DNA from: Auricularia sp. M13
Taxonomy: Eukaryota > Basidiomycota > Agaricomycetes > Auriculariales > Auriculariaceae
Direction of reading: 5' to 3'
NCBI GenBank assembly: GCA_037042915.1
Contig: CM073203.1
Location: 3,038,001-3,102,000, forward strand
Length of the DNA: 64,000 bases
The position numbers were made by a program, and so were the translations under genes. Below the pieces are notes generated by a model. It made no database searches and had not been told where the DNA came from. It worked only from the letters and a program-made list of their open reading frames with translations. Below are positions 31,455 to 42,544 of this stretch, one piece after another (within the stretch, counting starts at the first letter, position 1; every line of letters begins with the position of its first letter).

Positions 31455-31462
31455 GGAACGTC
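31455..31462. repeat. 8-bp target-site duplication GGAACGTC, right copy
   Basis: Exact copy of 10261-10268. On the minus strand it reads GACGTTCC, with GAC ending the exon and GTTCC forming the intron donor of the split host gene. Confidence 0.85.
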
Positions 31463-31855
31463 ACGGACTGCATCCAGAGGATGAGCTTAGGGCCAGCGCG
31501 AATGTCGACGTTCATGGAAAACTTCTCCTCGCTGTCGCCCGCAGTACGTGTGAATATGGTGCCACTGGCGATGGGGCCTATGGGGGAAAACAGATGGTGA
31601 GCGGGAGATGGGATACAAGGCCGGGATAGCGAGTGCGCTCACCGTTGACATGGACCGGCAACGTCGCGCCGGGATAGTTGACAAAGCGGTACGGGTTGCA
31701 CTGAGTGAGGGCGTCGGGCGCGCCATAGGGGCGAGCCGGACTTTCCGTTCCACACGCTGTCCGGGATCTGGACGATCGTCGGGCTCGCGAACCCCTACAC
31801 CATTGTCAGGCTGCTAGCGCGCGTTAGCACGTCTCTGGAAGACGCACCACTGTCA
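31460..31855 (-). pseudogene. Host secreted/membrane protein gene, 5' part (split by KDZ insertion)
   Basis: Recognisable pieces, reading leftwards: DGEPPFTVQLTV (about 31850), SPTIVQIPDSVWNGKSGS (about 31790-31735), PYGAPDALTQCNPYRFVNYP and LPVHVN (31730-31650), then a 40-60 base intron ending TAG near 31577. The last exon is IASGTIFTRTAGDSEEKFSM...RAGPKLILWMQSVT, ending at the duplication. This matches the extracellular beta-sandwich module (LTQC...W/Y-x-G-G...) of agaricomycete single-pass membrane proteins. A TAG before GFASPTIV and a frame change between VWNGKSGS and PYGAPDAL show decay in addition to the transposon split. It continues at 10219-9796. Confidence 0.65.
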
Positions 31856-31869
31856 GCTGCACCGTGAAC

Positions 31870-32400
31870 GGCGGCTCGCCATCTGGCGGGCGGGGGCGTT
31901 AGCCACGGCGCGAGCAGCGCGACGCGCGCCAGCCGCTTGCGCAGGCCCTCGGCGGGATTCGTGCGCCCGAGCATCCAGTCATGTGTGACGCGCAAGAAAA
32001 AGTAGCAAGGCGAGAAGACAAGCGCGAAGGCGATCTTCACCGGGAGACTCCAGCCCGTCGTGATTGCGCTCAGAAGAAGGTGGAAAATAGGGCTCGCCGG
32101 ATTGGAGTCGAAGATGAGGGCAATGGGGGCGCCCTGCTTGGGTTGCAAGTTCTTTGCTACTCGGTGCAGCAGCGCTTCCAGCCGTATGAGTCGCGAGACG
32201 CCACCTGCATAATTATTGAGCTGGGCCTAGAGAAGATTGAAAAGTGCCGCACCGTTGGAGAACGCATGGAGGATAATCCCGCGCGACCTCGAAGGATTGG
32301 CGAAGTCGACACCGGCCTCCTGGAATACCTGGATGAAGCAGTCACCTTGGTGTAGTACGAAGTATTGACAAGATGTTCGCGGTGGACGCGTCGAAGGGAA
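31870..32400 (-). pseudogene. DUF829/TMEM53-like protein fragment
   Basis: The frame contains FANPSRSRGIILHAFSNGAA (the conserved H-x-FSNGG-type alpha/beta-hydrolase elbow of the DUF829/TMEM53 family), an in-frame TAG after FNLL, then LNNYAGGVSRLIRLEALL, GAPIALIFDSNPASP (usual LVLDSTPG) and a helix-rich segment ending with RVALLAPW. The N-terminal part (usual hGWMGA region) and the C-terminal Asp/His region are missing. The 5' side faces the Helitron, so truncation by, or capture into, that element is possible. Relatives are membrane-associated proteins of uncertain function. Confidence 0.6.
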
Positions 32401-32513
32401 TGAGGCGGGACACAGAGCGAACGGGCGGATGTTGAATTCATGTTGCCTTCTCGAATCTCAAGCCAGCGTTCTCAACTTGGCATCGACATCGGCGCAACGA
32501 AGTACGCCTTGGC

Positions 32514-34969
32514 TCATGACTTGTTCGTAGGAGCAACTTCATTTCTGACTGGTAGTGTGAGCAGAACTGATAGATCGCTCTTCTTCCACCTCCGTAACGT
32601 AGTGCGCTCCAGGCTCTCTAAACGCGTCAACTCTGCTTGTAGCCTACTGGTTTGCGAGCGTACTATCAAGGACTTGGAAAATGGCCGCAAAATGACCATA
32701 TTTTCGAGCTTCACAACGCGGGACACCATCACGTACGTAGACTCGGGATGCAGCGCAGTGCTTTCCAAATCTAAGATAACATGTCCCAGTGTTCGCCCTT
32801 GACTTTTATAGTCGGTGTAGGCGTAAGCGGGTATCAATGGCAGCTGTAAGCGCGAGATACCAATTGATTTGTCCCTGCTCACTTTCCTTGTGAAGCGATA
32901 TGTTTCGGGGAACACAGGGACTACACCGGGCTCGCATCCTTCGTACTGGACACTACAGTCTGGAATACGAACATACGCACACACTGGAACGCGCACGCCA
33001 TCGGACAAGCGGTAAACTATTTTTTCCAAAATACCTTCTGCGCCGTTGGTAATTCCAGCCGTCGTCAAGATGTTCTGCAGGACCATGACCTTCATTCCTT
33101 GCACAAGAGGTAGGAGACCAAGCCGATCTTTGGTGATTGATGAGTTCACCTCTTTCCACAGCCATTTCTGGGTTTCAGCGCTGACGGTTTTACCGCCTAT
33201 GGAATCAATCGCAGCATAATATTCGACTTTTTGTCCCGTCTTCGACGCAAGCTAACGTATCTTCATCAAGTTCCACTCGTCGCAAATACGCTTGTCTGCA
33301 GTCACAAGAGGTGCGTGCTCGAAGTCAGGTGCAAGCTTCACTCGATTCATGAGGCGCGTTGACAGCAGATTGTAATCGTCTTCGGTGGCTTTGCCGTCTC
33401 CGATGCGCTGAACGGTGGCCTGATATTGACGATCCAGTTTCTGGCGGAAATTCTCCTTCAGAAGAATAACGTGGTCGATGAACGTCCACAGGCCCTTGCC
33501 GTGAATCTTTCGCTGGCCGTATGTCTTATTTGCAGTAGCTGCAATCCGAGTGTACGACTCATCCCTAGGATCACCCCACGCTGTTGAATCCAGAACGGGC
33601 GGCAGCTGACGCATGTCACCAAGGAATATCATATGGATTCCGCCAAAAGGTTCGCTTGTCTTTCCAGTTATAACACCCAAACGCTCACTGATCTGTGATA
33701 AAAAGAATGCGCCTATCATGGACACCTCGTCGATGATGAAATACCTAACGCCAGCCCATTCTTCCTGGAGCTCCTCAAGCATTTTTGCAGTCAGACGACC
33801 GAAGGCCAATCGCAGTACATGATGGATGGTTTCAGCACCTATAAGGTGAGCCGCCGTGCCAGTCGGCGCCGCTTTCTTGAGTTCATGCCCGCAGCCAATC
33901 CTTTCGAAAAATTTCTCCAGTCCGCGAATAACATAGCTCTTGCCGGTTCCAGCGCTGCCTGCGATGAGCATGAGGAGCTGCCGATCTGATTCTGACAAAC
34001 GATGGTCTGCAACTACCCCGAGAGCGGCGGCTTGATCCCGATTCATGGTGAGCTCGTCGACAACCGCCTTGTAAACTTCCGGGTCAGGTCTACCGGTAAA
34101 GGCATCGTCGAGGTACGGCATTTCGTATGTAGCAGCCGCTCGTCGACGCTCAACGAATTTAAGCATGTCTAAGCGGTCGTGAATCGAAGAACTTGCTCCA
34201 TCAGGTGCGGCTTTCGGCGCGTCGGCGTTTCCTTGACTGAGCTCTTTCCGAGAAAGCTTCTTCTGCCTGAGCGTGTATTTCCGATGGGATTTATGCAAGA
34301 CGTCCAGTGCCGGTGTGTCCACTTCCCCCGTGTCTTTGGGATCGTCACAATCAAGCACTTTGAAGAAGGGATGGACCGAAACACGCGCAATCACCCTTCG
34401 TGCAATTTGCTCGTCCGTACTAATCTGTCTTTTACCGTCGCCATCTGCGTTTGCGGCCAAGGCGGCAGCTACAAGAGGGAATTCAGAATTCACCCAATCC
34501 CATGTTCCTTCAGGGTCATCGTCGTCATGTGCGCCCGCCTTTTTCTTCTTTCTGGCCAAAGAATCAACAACCATTTGTTCACTGATCATGTCGTGGTTCA
34601 CAGTGCCTTGTTTCTTCGCCGCGCTATAGGCATCTCTTGCATCTTTGCATTCAAACATCGCACCCATGTTCGCCATGATATCCAGACTGCGCTGTGTGAA
34701 CGTGTAGCTGTCAAAAGCAGATGCCCATGTCTCGCCTGGTGAGCGCAGGTCTGCCAATGATCGCCACGGTTTGAATAACATCAGCATCGCTCTGCAGTAC
34801 TGTTCGCGCTGTTCAGGCCGATCTCCTCGTGGTAACGTGGGCCCAACGACGACAGGGACAACGGCAGCCTCGCGGAAACGAAGAAGATGTGTGTCGGCTT
34901 GTGGATGTGGCGCAAGGAGACAGGATCTCGGCATGGGTTTTTTGGTGTTGTTCGTTTTCGTGGCAAAAG
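32514..34969 (-). pseudogene. Helitron PIF1-like helicase half
   Basis: This superfamily 1B helicase unwinds DNA during rolling-circle transposition. Motifs seen: Walker A IAGSAGTGKSYVIR (about 33945), APTGTAAHLIGAETIHH, Walker B YFIIDEVSMIGAFF (about 33725), FLGDMRQLPPV (about 33610), LKENFRQ, and after the stop GMKVMVLQNI, AYAYTDYKSQGRTLGHVILD (motif V/VI region) and YVMVSRV. A single TAG at 33252-33254 after NLMKIR is followed by an uninterrupted in-frame continuation to 32514. That is one nonsense change rather than general decay. The end is basic and short, as expected for a Helitron C-terminus. Confidence 0.85.
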
Positions 34970-37900
34970 TACCAGGCCAAATGATAAAACAATCCTGTCA
35001 ACAGATGCGCTTTTTGTTTAAGTATTCCCGTGAAGGAATGCCAACCAGATATTCCATTACCATGCAATATCTCATGTGGTGTGATTAATACACTGGCTAC
35101 TTGCCAACAGCTTCAATCAAGATCCGGAGTTAAAATTTCTCTGTGATCAATGTTCTCACTGTTGATCAAACAACCAGAGCCATGTCGATTACAGTCATTT
35201 CCATGGGCTGCGCCTGCTGAATTCAGCTGCATTTATTGATCGGCCGACTGTTTGATCAAATCATATTTTATCAATCAGCATAAAACATGATACCTATCAC
35301 CTGTCAAGACTGAGCTGTACAGGCAGGTGTCAACGCTAGCAGCTGTTGAACTGCGACAGCTGCCGCACTCTCTTGCGGCTGTCAAACCATTGACACTGTC
35401 GACAGTTGTCAGCCGCCGTCCAGGAATAGAATTGATGCGCCTGCACATCAAGGATGAATCAAACAATCTCGGCTCTGATTGATCAAATGTACTCTGATCA
35501 AACAAATGAAAATGAAAATGCATGTACAAAATGACCTTTGCAGGATGGAACCACCACTCCCTATTTCTGCTGGTGGCACGAAGCGTGAGCAGTTCTAGAC
35601 TGTCCATGAGCATTAACCAACTGAACTAAGTGACCATGCTAGACTAATGTTAGTTACTCGATATATCCACACGTATTCTGAATGTTAGATTAGTTGGCTG
35701 GCCGATTAATGTCCAGATGCCATTGTCAAACTGTCGCAGACGCCAAAAACGTCTGTCATAGTCAGGCCTGGCAGATGCCTCTTAGACAGCTGCCCAACGT
35801 GCCGACAGCATGATAAACCATCAGCCGTTCATGATTGAACATATTCAGACCCAATAATCAGAGTGTTCCAAACACAACAAGTTCCTTCCATGATTGAACC
35901 ATTTGCAGTCTGAGTGTTTTGAGAGTACAAGTCCTTTCAGGCTCAGCGTGTTTGAAAGATTGGTTGTTATTGATCAAGCACACGCTTGGCTCTCGATGCC
36001 CTTTGCGCGTCCAGTAAGTAATGCGAGAGTAATAAAATAGTTCAGTACGATACACAAGACTTGATCTTAGAGACTCTACCTGTGGGGATGATGCGATGAG
36101 AGTTGTGCAGTGGGAGCTGAGTGTGGATTGGTGACCTGAGTACCGGATAGTACGTTGGTGCGACCAGCAGTCAGGTGTTCATCCTGTCAAAGACATTAAA
36201 TTAAGATTTGAGATTCGACAAAGGCTGCACAAAGACTCTGGCTATAGAATGGTACTATGATTTCCATTTTCAATGAGCATCTAATCTACGTAGGAGGGAG
36301 CAAAGTCTGCCAGCCAGCATAGCAGAGTTGCCTTGTGGCCTTGGCCATCGGTGTTTCTCACCTCATTAAGGATGTTGAACTAGAATTTGAAAATCGACAA
36401 TTTCAACACCAATGGTATAGTAAGAAATCTGTGTAGTTACCTCCTTTATAGCGGAATTTTTCGGATCTATAGACTTGAGCAAACTCATGCAAGGGTCATT
36501 ACACCATTCCGAACATTACATTCGTAAATCTTGACGGAAGCCTGATGTGAGAACGACAATGTCTTCTGTATGACATGGACTATTCATGGCATCCAGATGA
36601 AGCTAATTGGTCAAGTTCCCAGCCTTCGGTAGGAGAGCAAAGTATTTGAACAGGGAAGATGGCAAACCTGACACATTTTGAAATACTTTGCTCTCCTACC
36701 GAAGGCTGGGAACTTGACCAATTAGCTTCATCTGGATGCCATGAATAGTCCATGTCATACAGAAGACATTGTCGTTCTCACATCAGGCTTCCGTCAAGAT
36801 TTACGAATGTAATGTTCGGAATGGTGTAATGACCCTTGCATGAGTTTGCTCAAGTCTATAGATCCGAAAAATTCCGCTATAAAGGAGGTAACTACACAGA
36901 TTTCTTACTATACCATTGGTGTTGAAATTGTCGATTTTCAAATTCTAGTTCAACATCCTTAATGAGGTGAGAAACACCGATGGCCAAGGCCACAAGGCAA
37001 CTCTGCTATGCTGGCTGGCAGACTTTGCTCCCTCCTACGTAGATTAGATGCTCATTGAAAATGGAAATCATAGTACCATTCTATAGCCAGAGTCTTTGTG
37101 CAGCCTTTGTCGAATCTCAAATCTTAATTTAATGTCTTTGACAGGATGAACACCTGACTGCTGGTCGCACCAACGTACTATCCGGTACTCAGGTCACCAA
37201 TCCACACTCAGCTCCCACTGCACAACTCTCATCGCATCATCCCCACAGGTAGAGTCTCTAAGATCAAGTCTTGTGTATCGTACTGAACTATTTTATTACT
37301 CTCGCATTACTTGACGCGCAAAGGGCATCGAGAGCCAAGCGTGTGCTTGATCAATAACAACCAATCTTTCAAACACGCTGAGCCTGAAAGGACTTGTACT
37401 CTCAAAACACTCAGACTGCAAATGGTTCAATCATGGAAGGAACTTGTTGTGTTTGGAACACTCTGATTATTGGGTCTGAATATGTTCAATCATGAACGGC
37501 TGATGGTTTATCATGCTGTCGGCACGTTGGGCAGCTGTCTAAGAGGCATCTGCCAGGCCTGACTATGACAGACGTTTTTGGCGTCTGCGACAGTTTGACA
37601 ATGGCATCTGGACATTAATCGGCCAGCCAACTAATCTAACATTCAGAATACGTGTGGATATATCGAGTAACTAACATTAGTCTAGCATGGTCACTTAGTT
37701 CAGTTGGTTAATGCTCATGGACAGTCTAGAACTGCTCACGCTTCGTGCCACCAGCAGAAATAGGGAGTGGTGGTTCCATCCTGCAAAGGTCATTTTGTAC
37801 ATGCATTTTCATTTTCATTTGTTTGATCAGAGTACATTTGATCAATCAGAGCCGAGATTGTTTGATTCATCCTTGATGTGCAGGCGCATCAATTCTATTC

Positions 37901-38354
37901 CTGGACGGCGGCTGACAACTGTCGACAGTGTCAATGGTTTGACAGCCGCAAGAGAGTGCGGCAGCTGTCGCAGTTCAACAGCTGCTAGCGTTGACACCTG
38001 CCTGTACAGCTCAGTCTTGACAGGTGATAGGTATCATGTTTTATGCTGATTGATAAAATATGATTTGATCAAACAGTCGGCCGATCAATAAATGCAGCTG
38101 AATTCAGCAGGCGCAGCCCATGGAAATGACTGTAATCGACATGGCTCTGGTTGTTTGATCAACAGTGAGAACATTGATCACAGAGAAATTTTAACTCCGG
38201 ATCTTGATTGAAGCTGTTGGCAAGTAGCCAGTGTATTAATCACACCACATGAGATATTGCATGGTAATGGAATATCTGGTTGGCATTCCTTCACGGGAAT
38301 ACTTAAACAAAAAGCGCATCTGTTGACAGGATTGTTTTATCATTTGGCCTGGTA
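34970..38354. repeat. TA target duplication flanking the palindromic insertion
   Basis: TA at 34970-34971 and TA at 38353-38354 bracket the palindrome (CCAGGCC...GGCCTGG). Retaining one TA gives ...ATT-ACT-TTT-GCC... in the Helitron reading frame, with no stop up to the helicase. Confidence 0.8.
34972..38352. mobile_element. Giant palindromic (fold-back/MITE-like) element, 3,381 bp
   Basis: The left arm 34972-36647 (1,676 bases) and right arm 36681-38352 (1,672 bases) are reverse complements, with only a 33-base spacer (36648-36680). The one difference I found is a four-base indel near 36012/37313. The ends are CCAGGCCAAATGATAAAAC, and the TA duplication is typical of Tc1/mariner-like integration. 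No transposase is encoded; the same 112-codon frame appears once in each arm and is not gene-like. A transcript through it could fold into a hairpin of about 1.67 kb. Confidence 0.9.
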
Positions 38355-41300
38355 ATGGTGTTCGTGGACACGCGCTTCCGTTCGGATTGCACTGACATTT
38401 TCGTCACAGTGGATACAAACCAGTAAAGAGGAATGTCTGACAGCTCGTTGCCGCGGAATAGATAATCATCAACTTGACTCGAAGTCTGTACTCCTTTGCT
38501 CGAATTGCTCAGATCCAGAATGAGCTCGTCGTCATCGCTGTCCGAGTCGGAATCGACGTCGTCCGTTGTATCAACAGTATCGGGCTCGTCAACCTCCGTA
38601 ACAAACTCGGCAACGTCTTGCATTTTCGGCGCGTCAGTTTGTTCTACAACGCTGCCGGCAGCACGGTCGCCGTTGCGTTCTTCCGCTTTCTCAAACCGGC
38701 GCATTGTAGCACAGAAGTTGGCCCAGTAAAGAGTTTGAAACTTATGAGAAGTGTAATGGTCCCCCAGTGATTCTGCAAGTCCGAGCAAAGTCAACGCGCA
38801 TTGTTGTCCACTGAGCTCAAGTTCGGCAATGAGCGCGTTGCAAGCGCGATTCAGAAACTTGCGACCCTTCTCTGCGCAGCTGATCTCGACAGGAATTTCG
38901 TCCGAAGTCGATGTGTCTGTGTTGTCCTGTACAGCGGAAAGCACGCGGTTCATGGCTGCAAAAATAGTATACGTCGGTAAGCTATTCTTTGTGATGTAAT
39001 CCGTAGCATAATAAATCAATGCTTGAGCGCCTTCCCCAGAACCAATGAACTTGCAATCTGAATTGCAACGTGTACAGGCCGTTATGGTTCGATTATGCTG
39101 ATTGATACGTGGATGCCAGCGGCGATGTAGGATGGAACCCGTCTCAGGATCGAGCGTCGTTTCGGCGCGTGTAGAGCCGTCCATGCGCATTCGGCAATGT
39201 GCGTCATCTCTTGGTTCACCTTCCTTCAAATTTTTGAAGCAAGTGTCTGAGTGGGAATGGTAATGGCAGTCGTAAACGAGCTGTTCGAGTTGACGTGCAA
39301 ATTCATCTTCGAAATCTTCGTCATCAGGATCAGGGCAACGCATTGTGCAGGGATGGGGCGCATTTTCGTCCCTTTCGCGATAGCCGCTTTGTTCGGGTGG
39401 GACAACACCATTGTTGCCCGGGAGACATGTATGCACAGTGTCATCCAAGTAGTCGAATAAAGAAGCCTTGAACTCAGGGTCTTGTTCCATACGCTCTCTG
39501 AGTTTCTTCGGTGGAAGACCACCCTCGATCCAAATGAACATATGGCAATGCAAAGACCCTGGTCCCTGAGATTCGATTGTACCATAATATCCACGCACAC
39601 GGCCAAAGACTCCACAACGATCTTCCGAGTCAGCGCCGACGAGAATGTCCAGAAACGCGGTCATCATGTGATGAAAGAACTTCGCACCAGCAACCGGGTT
39701 TTGAGCCACTAAAACTTGCCGTTGGTCAAGAGGCGGTAAATCAACAGGAACGCGTTGGTCTAAACTAACATCAAGGCCAGCCAATTTGGCGAATAAAGGG
39801 TGGTGAACATCTGCGGGATTCAGAGTGAAGAAGAACGTTGGCAGCCCGAGATAGTGACATAGTGAGCGAATTTCATTTCTCATGTTGTTTTTGGACGACT
39901 TGCTGCCTGGCAGAGACGTTGGCATAGAACTGATAAGACGCAATGCGTCAAAAACAACACCTTCCTTCTCATTCTCAGGCACAATGCGACCATGATTGGT
40001 CTTAGATCGAGCGTGAAGAGCATCACAAGCGGAGATTTCGACGTTCGAGAGCAGTTGTGCTGCACGTTCTTTGGATGAGCGTTTCACCTTGAATCTTGCC
40101 GTATCGTGAACAATTCGCTTCTGCAATATATTCATTGCAACGAACATGAAGGAATGATCTGTTTGGAAGCGCCGGTCAGACACATTGAGGAGATGTCGCA
40201 CGTGAGCAGACATAGTAAGCTTGGTGCGTCGCCTCTTATCCTCAAGGCCGCCAATGCCCCAAGGAAACAAATGCGGATACAGACAAGGGAAAAGCATGGG
40301 GTTATTCCACTCCGTAATGGGCTCAGAGCCATGTGGGATAGCATACGCAGCACCGCCGCTCCTCCAGTGGCGCATGGCCTTCATCTTCATCTCACGAACA
40401 TTACCATCCACTGTACCGGAAATGACACCTGATGTGCTGAGAGGAATCTCGTCGGGTGGCTCACTCAGGGATTCTGTTGGAACATACGTCGAGCTGGCAG
40501 CATCCGTTGCGGTGGACCGAACGAGTTGGATATCAATAGTCGGTGGGACACCGCAATCTTGTCCTGGTGGCAAAAGCGCAGTCATGTTCTCCTCGCTAAT
40601 CTCAACATCTGAAAAGGAAGGATTGTTGGCCTTGAGCCACGTCAACAGCGGCGCAACAACATGCCGTCGTACGAATAGAGGCTTCAAATTTTCAATGTCC
40701 TCGGGTCCAGGCATAACATTTCCAACAAAGATCACAGCAATGGCTTCTTTCACCTCCTCAGGCGATGGAGGAAGAACGGTCATAAGCTTGCTATTGCCGT
40801 TCGCAAATATGATGGAGTTGCCTTTTGAATAGCGCTGGGACGCCCAGGACGGTGTTTTGTACTGAGGAGAATCCTTTTTTTCAGAGAACTTGTAGACTGT
40901 ACATTTGACACGGTAGCGCGCAATCAAGGACAACTCGATAGGAGTCGCCGAAAGAAATAGCCTCTTGATTTCAACTGGGATGCAATCTTCGCCGCGATAA
41001 GTGTCGTTAGCCAGAGCCAAAGCTGGTAATCTACGCTTAGCAAGATCCTTTCTACATGCGTGGCATACTCTTGCGGCGCGAGGACCCTCGTCCGGTACAA
41101 GGCCATGAGCATCAAGTATGGCATTGCAAAAGGAGTCGCGGTCGTAACCCAGGGGGAATATATGGCTGGGCAACTTGTCATTGTTTAACAACATGAGCTG
41201 ATCGTCGGTAAGGTGTTGTATAGTTGATAGAGCGAGCGTCACTATCTCAGAACACACAGCGCAGATAGTTTCGTCAAAATTCTTGTCAGATAGCCGTGCA

Positions 41301-42544
41301 AACCACCGTCGGATCATGCTCCGCAGACGGACATCGGATAATTTCATGGGAAAACTAGGTAAGACCTTTTCTCGCAGTAACCGCTCGTAATGAAGCATGC
41401 AATCTTCCCTTGAATCCGGCTTAAGCGTCTTCGTCGTATGCGAAAGATCAAAAGTAAGACCACGACACGAGTCTGAACAAGAATGTCCATAGGCAAGCGC
41501 TTGCAGAGCAACCTTCTTACGTGCGTTGCGACGATGAACGCGATGCGCGGTCAATGCCAAACGAAGAGACTGCATAGAAAGTAGAGGGATAGGTAGTTCG
41601 GAGAACTGTGTGCCGCGAGCATCGGAGCGTAAAGCCAAGTGAATCTGGCCAGTTGTAACCGGCGAATCATCCTGAGCAATTGATTCAACATCATCATTGT
41701 GATCAATGGTCGGATGGGTAGCAAGCGAAGCTTGTCTGCCGTCAGTCCAATGGCTACAGCCCGCTTGAACATCATCACGGTCATTAGACCCAGAGTCCGA
41801 TAAGTCCTCAAGCCCAGAGTGAAGTCCCAAGTCCGAAGAGGTAGTACTGTGCCCATCACTGGAAGAAGAATCATCAGCATGTGTATGCGAAGGCGAATGA
41901 CTTCTCCTTCGCTTGCGGCGATCGTCATCACTGGCTTGCTCGCGCGAAGCGCGTCGGGCTGCACGATAAATCTGCTTGCGACGAGCCTCGCTAGGGCGAC
42001 GCTCCTTGCGTGGAGAAGGAGGCGGTTCCGGTCGTTCGCCCACGGCACGCGACTTGCCCTCTCGAACGCGTTTGAGCGCACGTCGTCTATCCGATGAAAT
42101 TCGTACTTCGGATGTCGACGGCGCGGCATCTGCATCTGCATCGTCTTCCGCAGATGAAGGAGTTGGCGTCATTCGACGAGATGCGCGCGTTCTTGCTTTG
42201 CGATCACGGGCTTTTTTACGGCGCTCAGCAGACGACGGTCGCTGTTTATGTCGAACGGCTGACGTCGCCTTTGCCTTCCGTCCACGGTCCATTTGTCGAC
42301 GATGAACAGTAGATTCCGGATCTACAGATGGCTCGGGAATGGAAGTCGGTTCGATATTCATGTCAACAACGCTGTCGACGGGGCCACTGTTGTTTAGCGG
42401 TACTGCGGTAGACACGCCTTCGGGACCCAGATGCCAGAAATGGGTCTGAGTCGAGGGCGAGTGACCAATGTGCTCAGAAGCGGACGACATATGAGCGGCG
42501 GACGTGCAGACGGACAGTGAAGAGACGGAAGAGAAGAGGTCCAA
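38354..42544 (-). pseudogene. Helitron Rep half
   Basis: About 1,396 codons of Helitron sequence lie in a 1,413-codon open frame from 42544; the last codons (to 38303) come from the palindrome. The N-terminus is Arg/Ser-rich (RRKKARDRKARTRASRR) and low in complexity. A Cys/His cluster follows (ARVCHACRKDLAKRR), then a Helitron-like domain: NPMLFPCLYPHLFPWGIGG and RHLLNVSDRRFQTDHSFMF. The HUH-type Rep motifs are FFFTLNPADVHHPLF (about residue 910), PGSLHCHMFIWIEGG (H-x-H, about 998) and ALIYYATDYITKN with the two catalytic-type Tyr (about 1180). All key residues are present. The true start is uncertain because several Met codons lie early. Confidence 0.85.

Larger units (their letters stand above)
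32514..42544 (-). mobile_element. Helitron (rolling-circle transposon), coding span
   Basis: One minus-strand reading frame encodes a Rep/helicase protein. The Rep half is at 38354-42544 and the PIF1-like helicase half at 32514-34971. They are separated by a 3.38-kb palindromic insertion with TA duplication; leaving out the insertion and one TA keeps the frame (frame arithmetic checked). One internal TAG (33252-33254) further inactivates it. I could not fix the true ends (5'-TC and CTRR-3' with hairpin). The 5' end may be near 42720, where the minus strand reads TCCCATGTCTCATGTCCCAT. Confidence 0.85.

Noticed and set aside
37690-37760. A tRNA gene from the A-box-like string
   Set aside because: No matching B box (GGTTCGANNCC) at the needed spacing and no cloverleaf; it is also duplicated by the palindrome.
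35275-38049. Identical 112-codon frames at 35275-35613 (-) and 37711-38049 (+)
   Set aside because: They are the two arms of the palindrome read in opposite directions, without domain, start context or conservation evidence.
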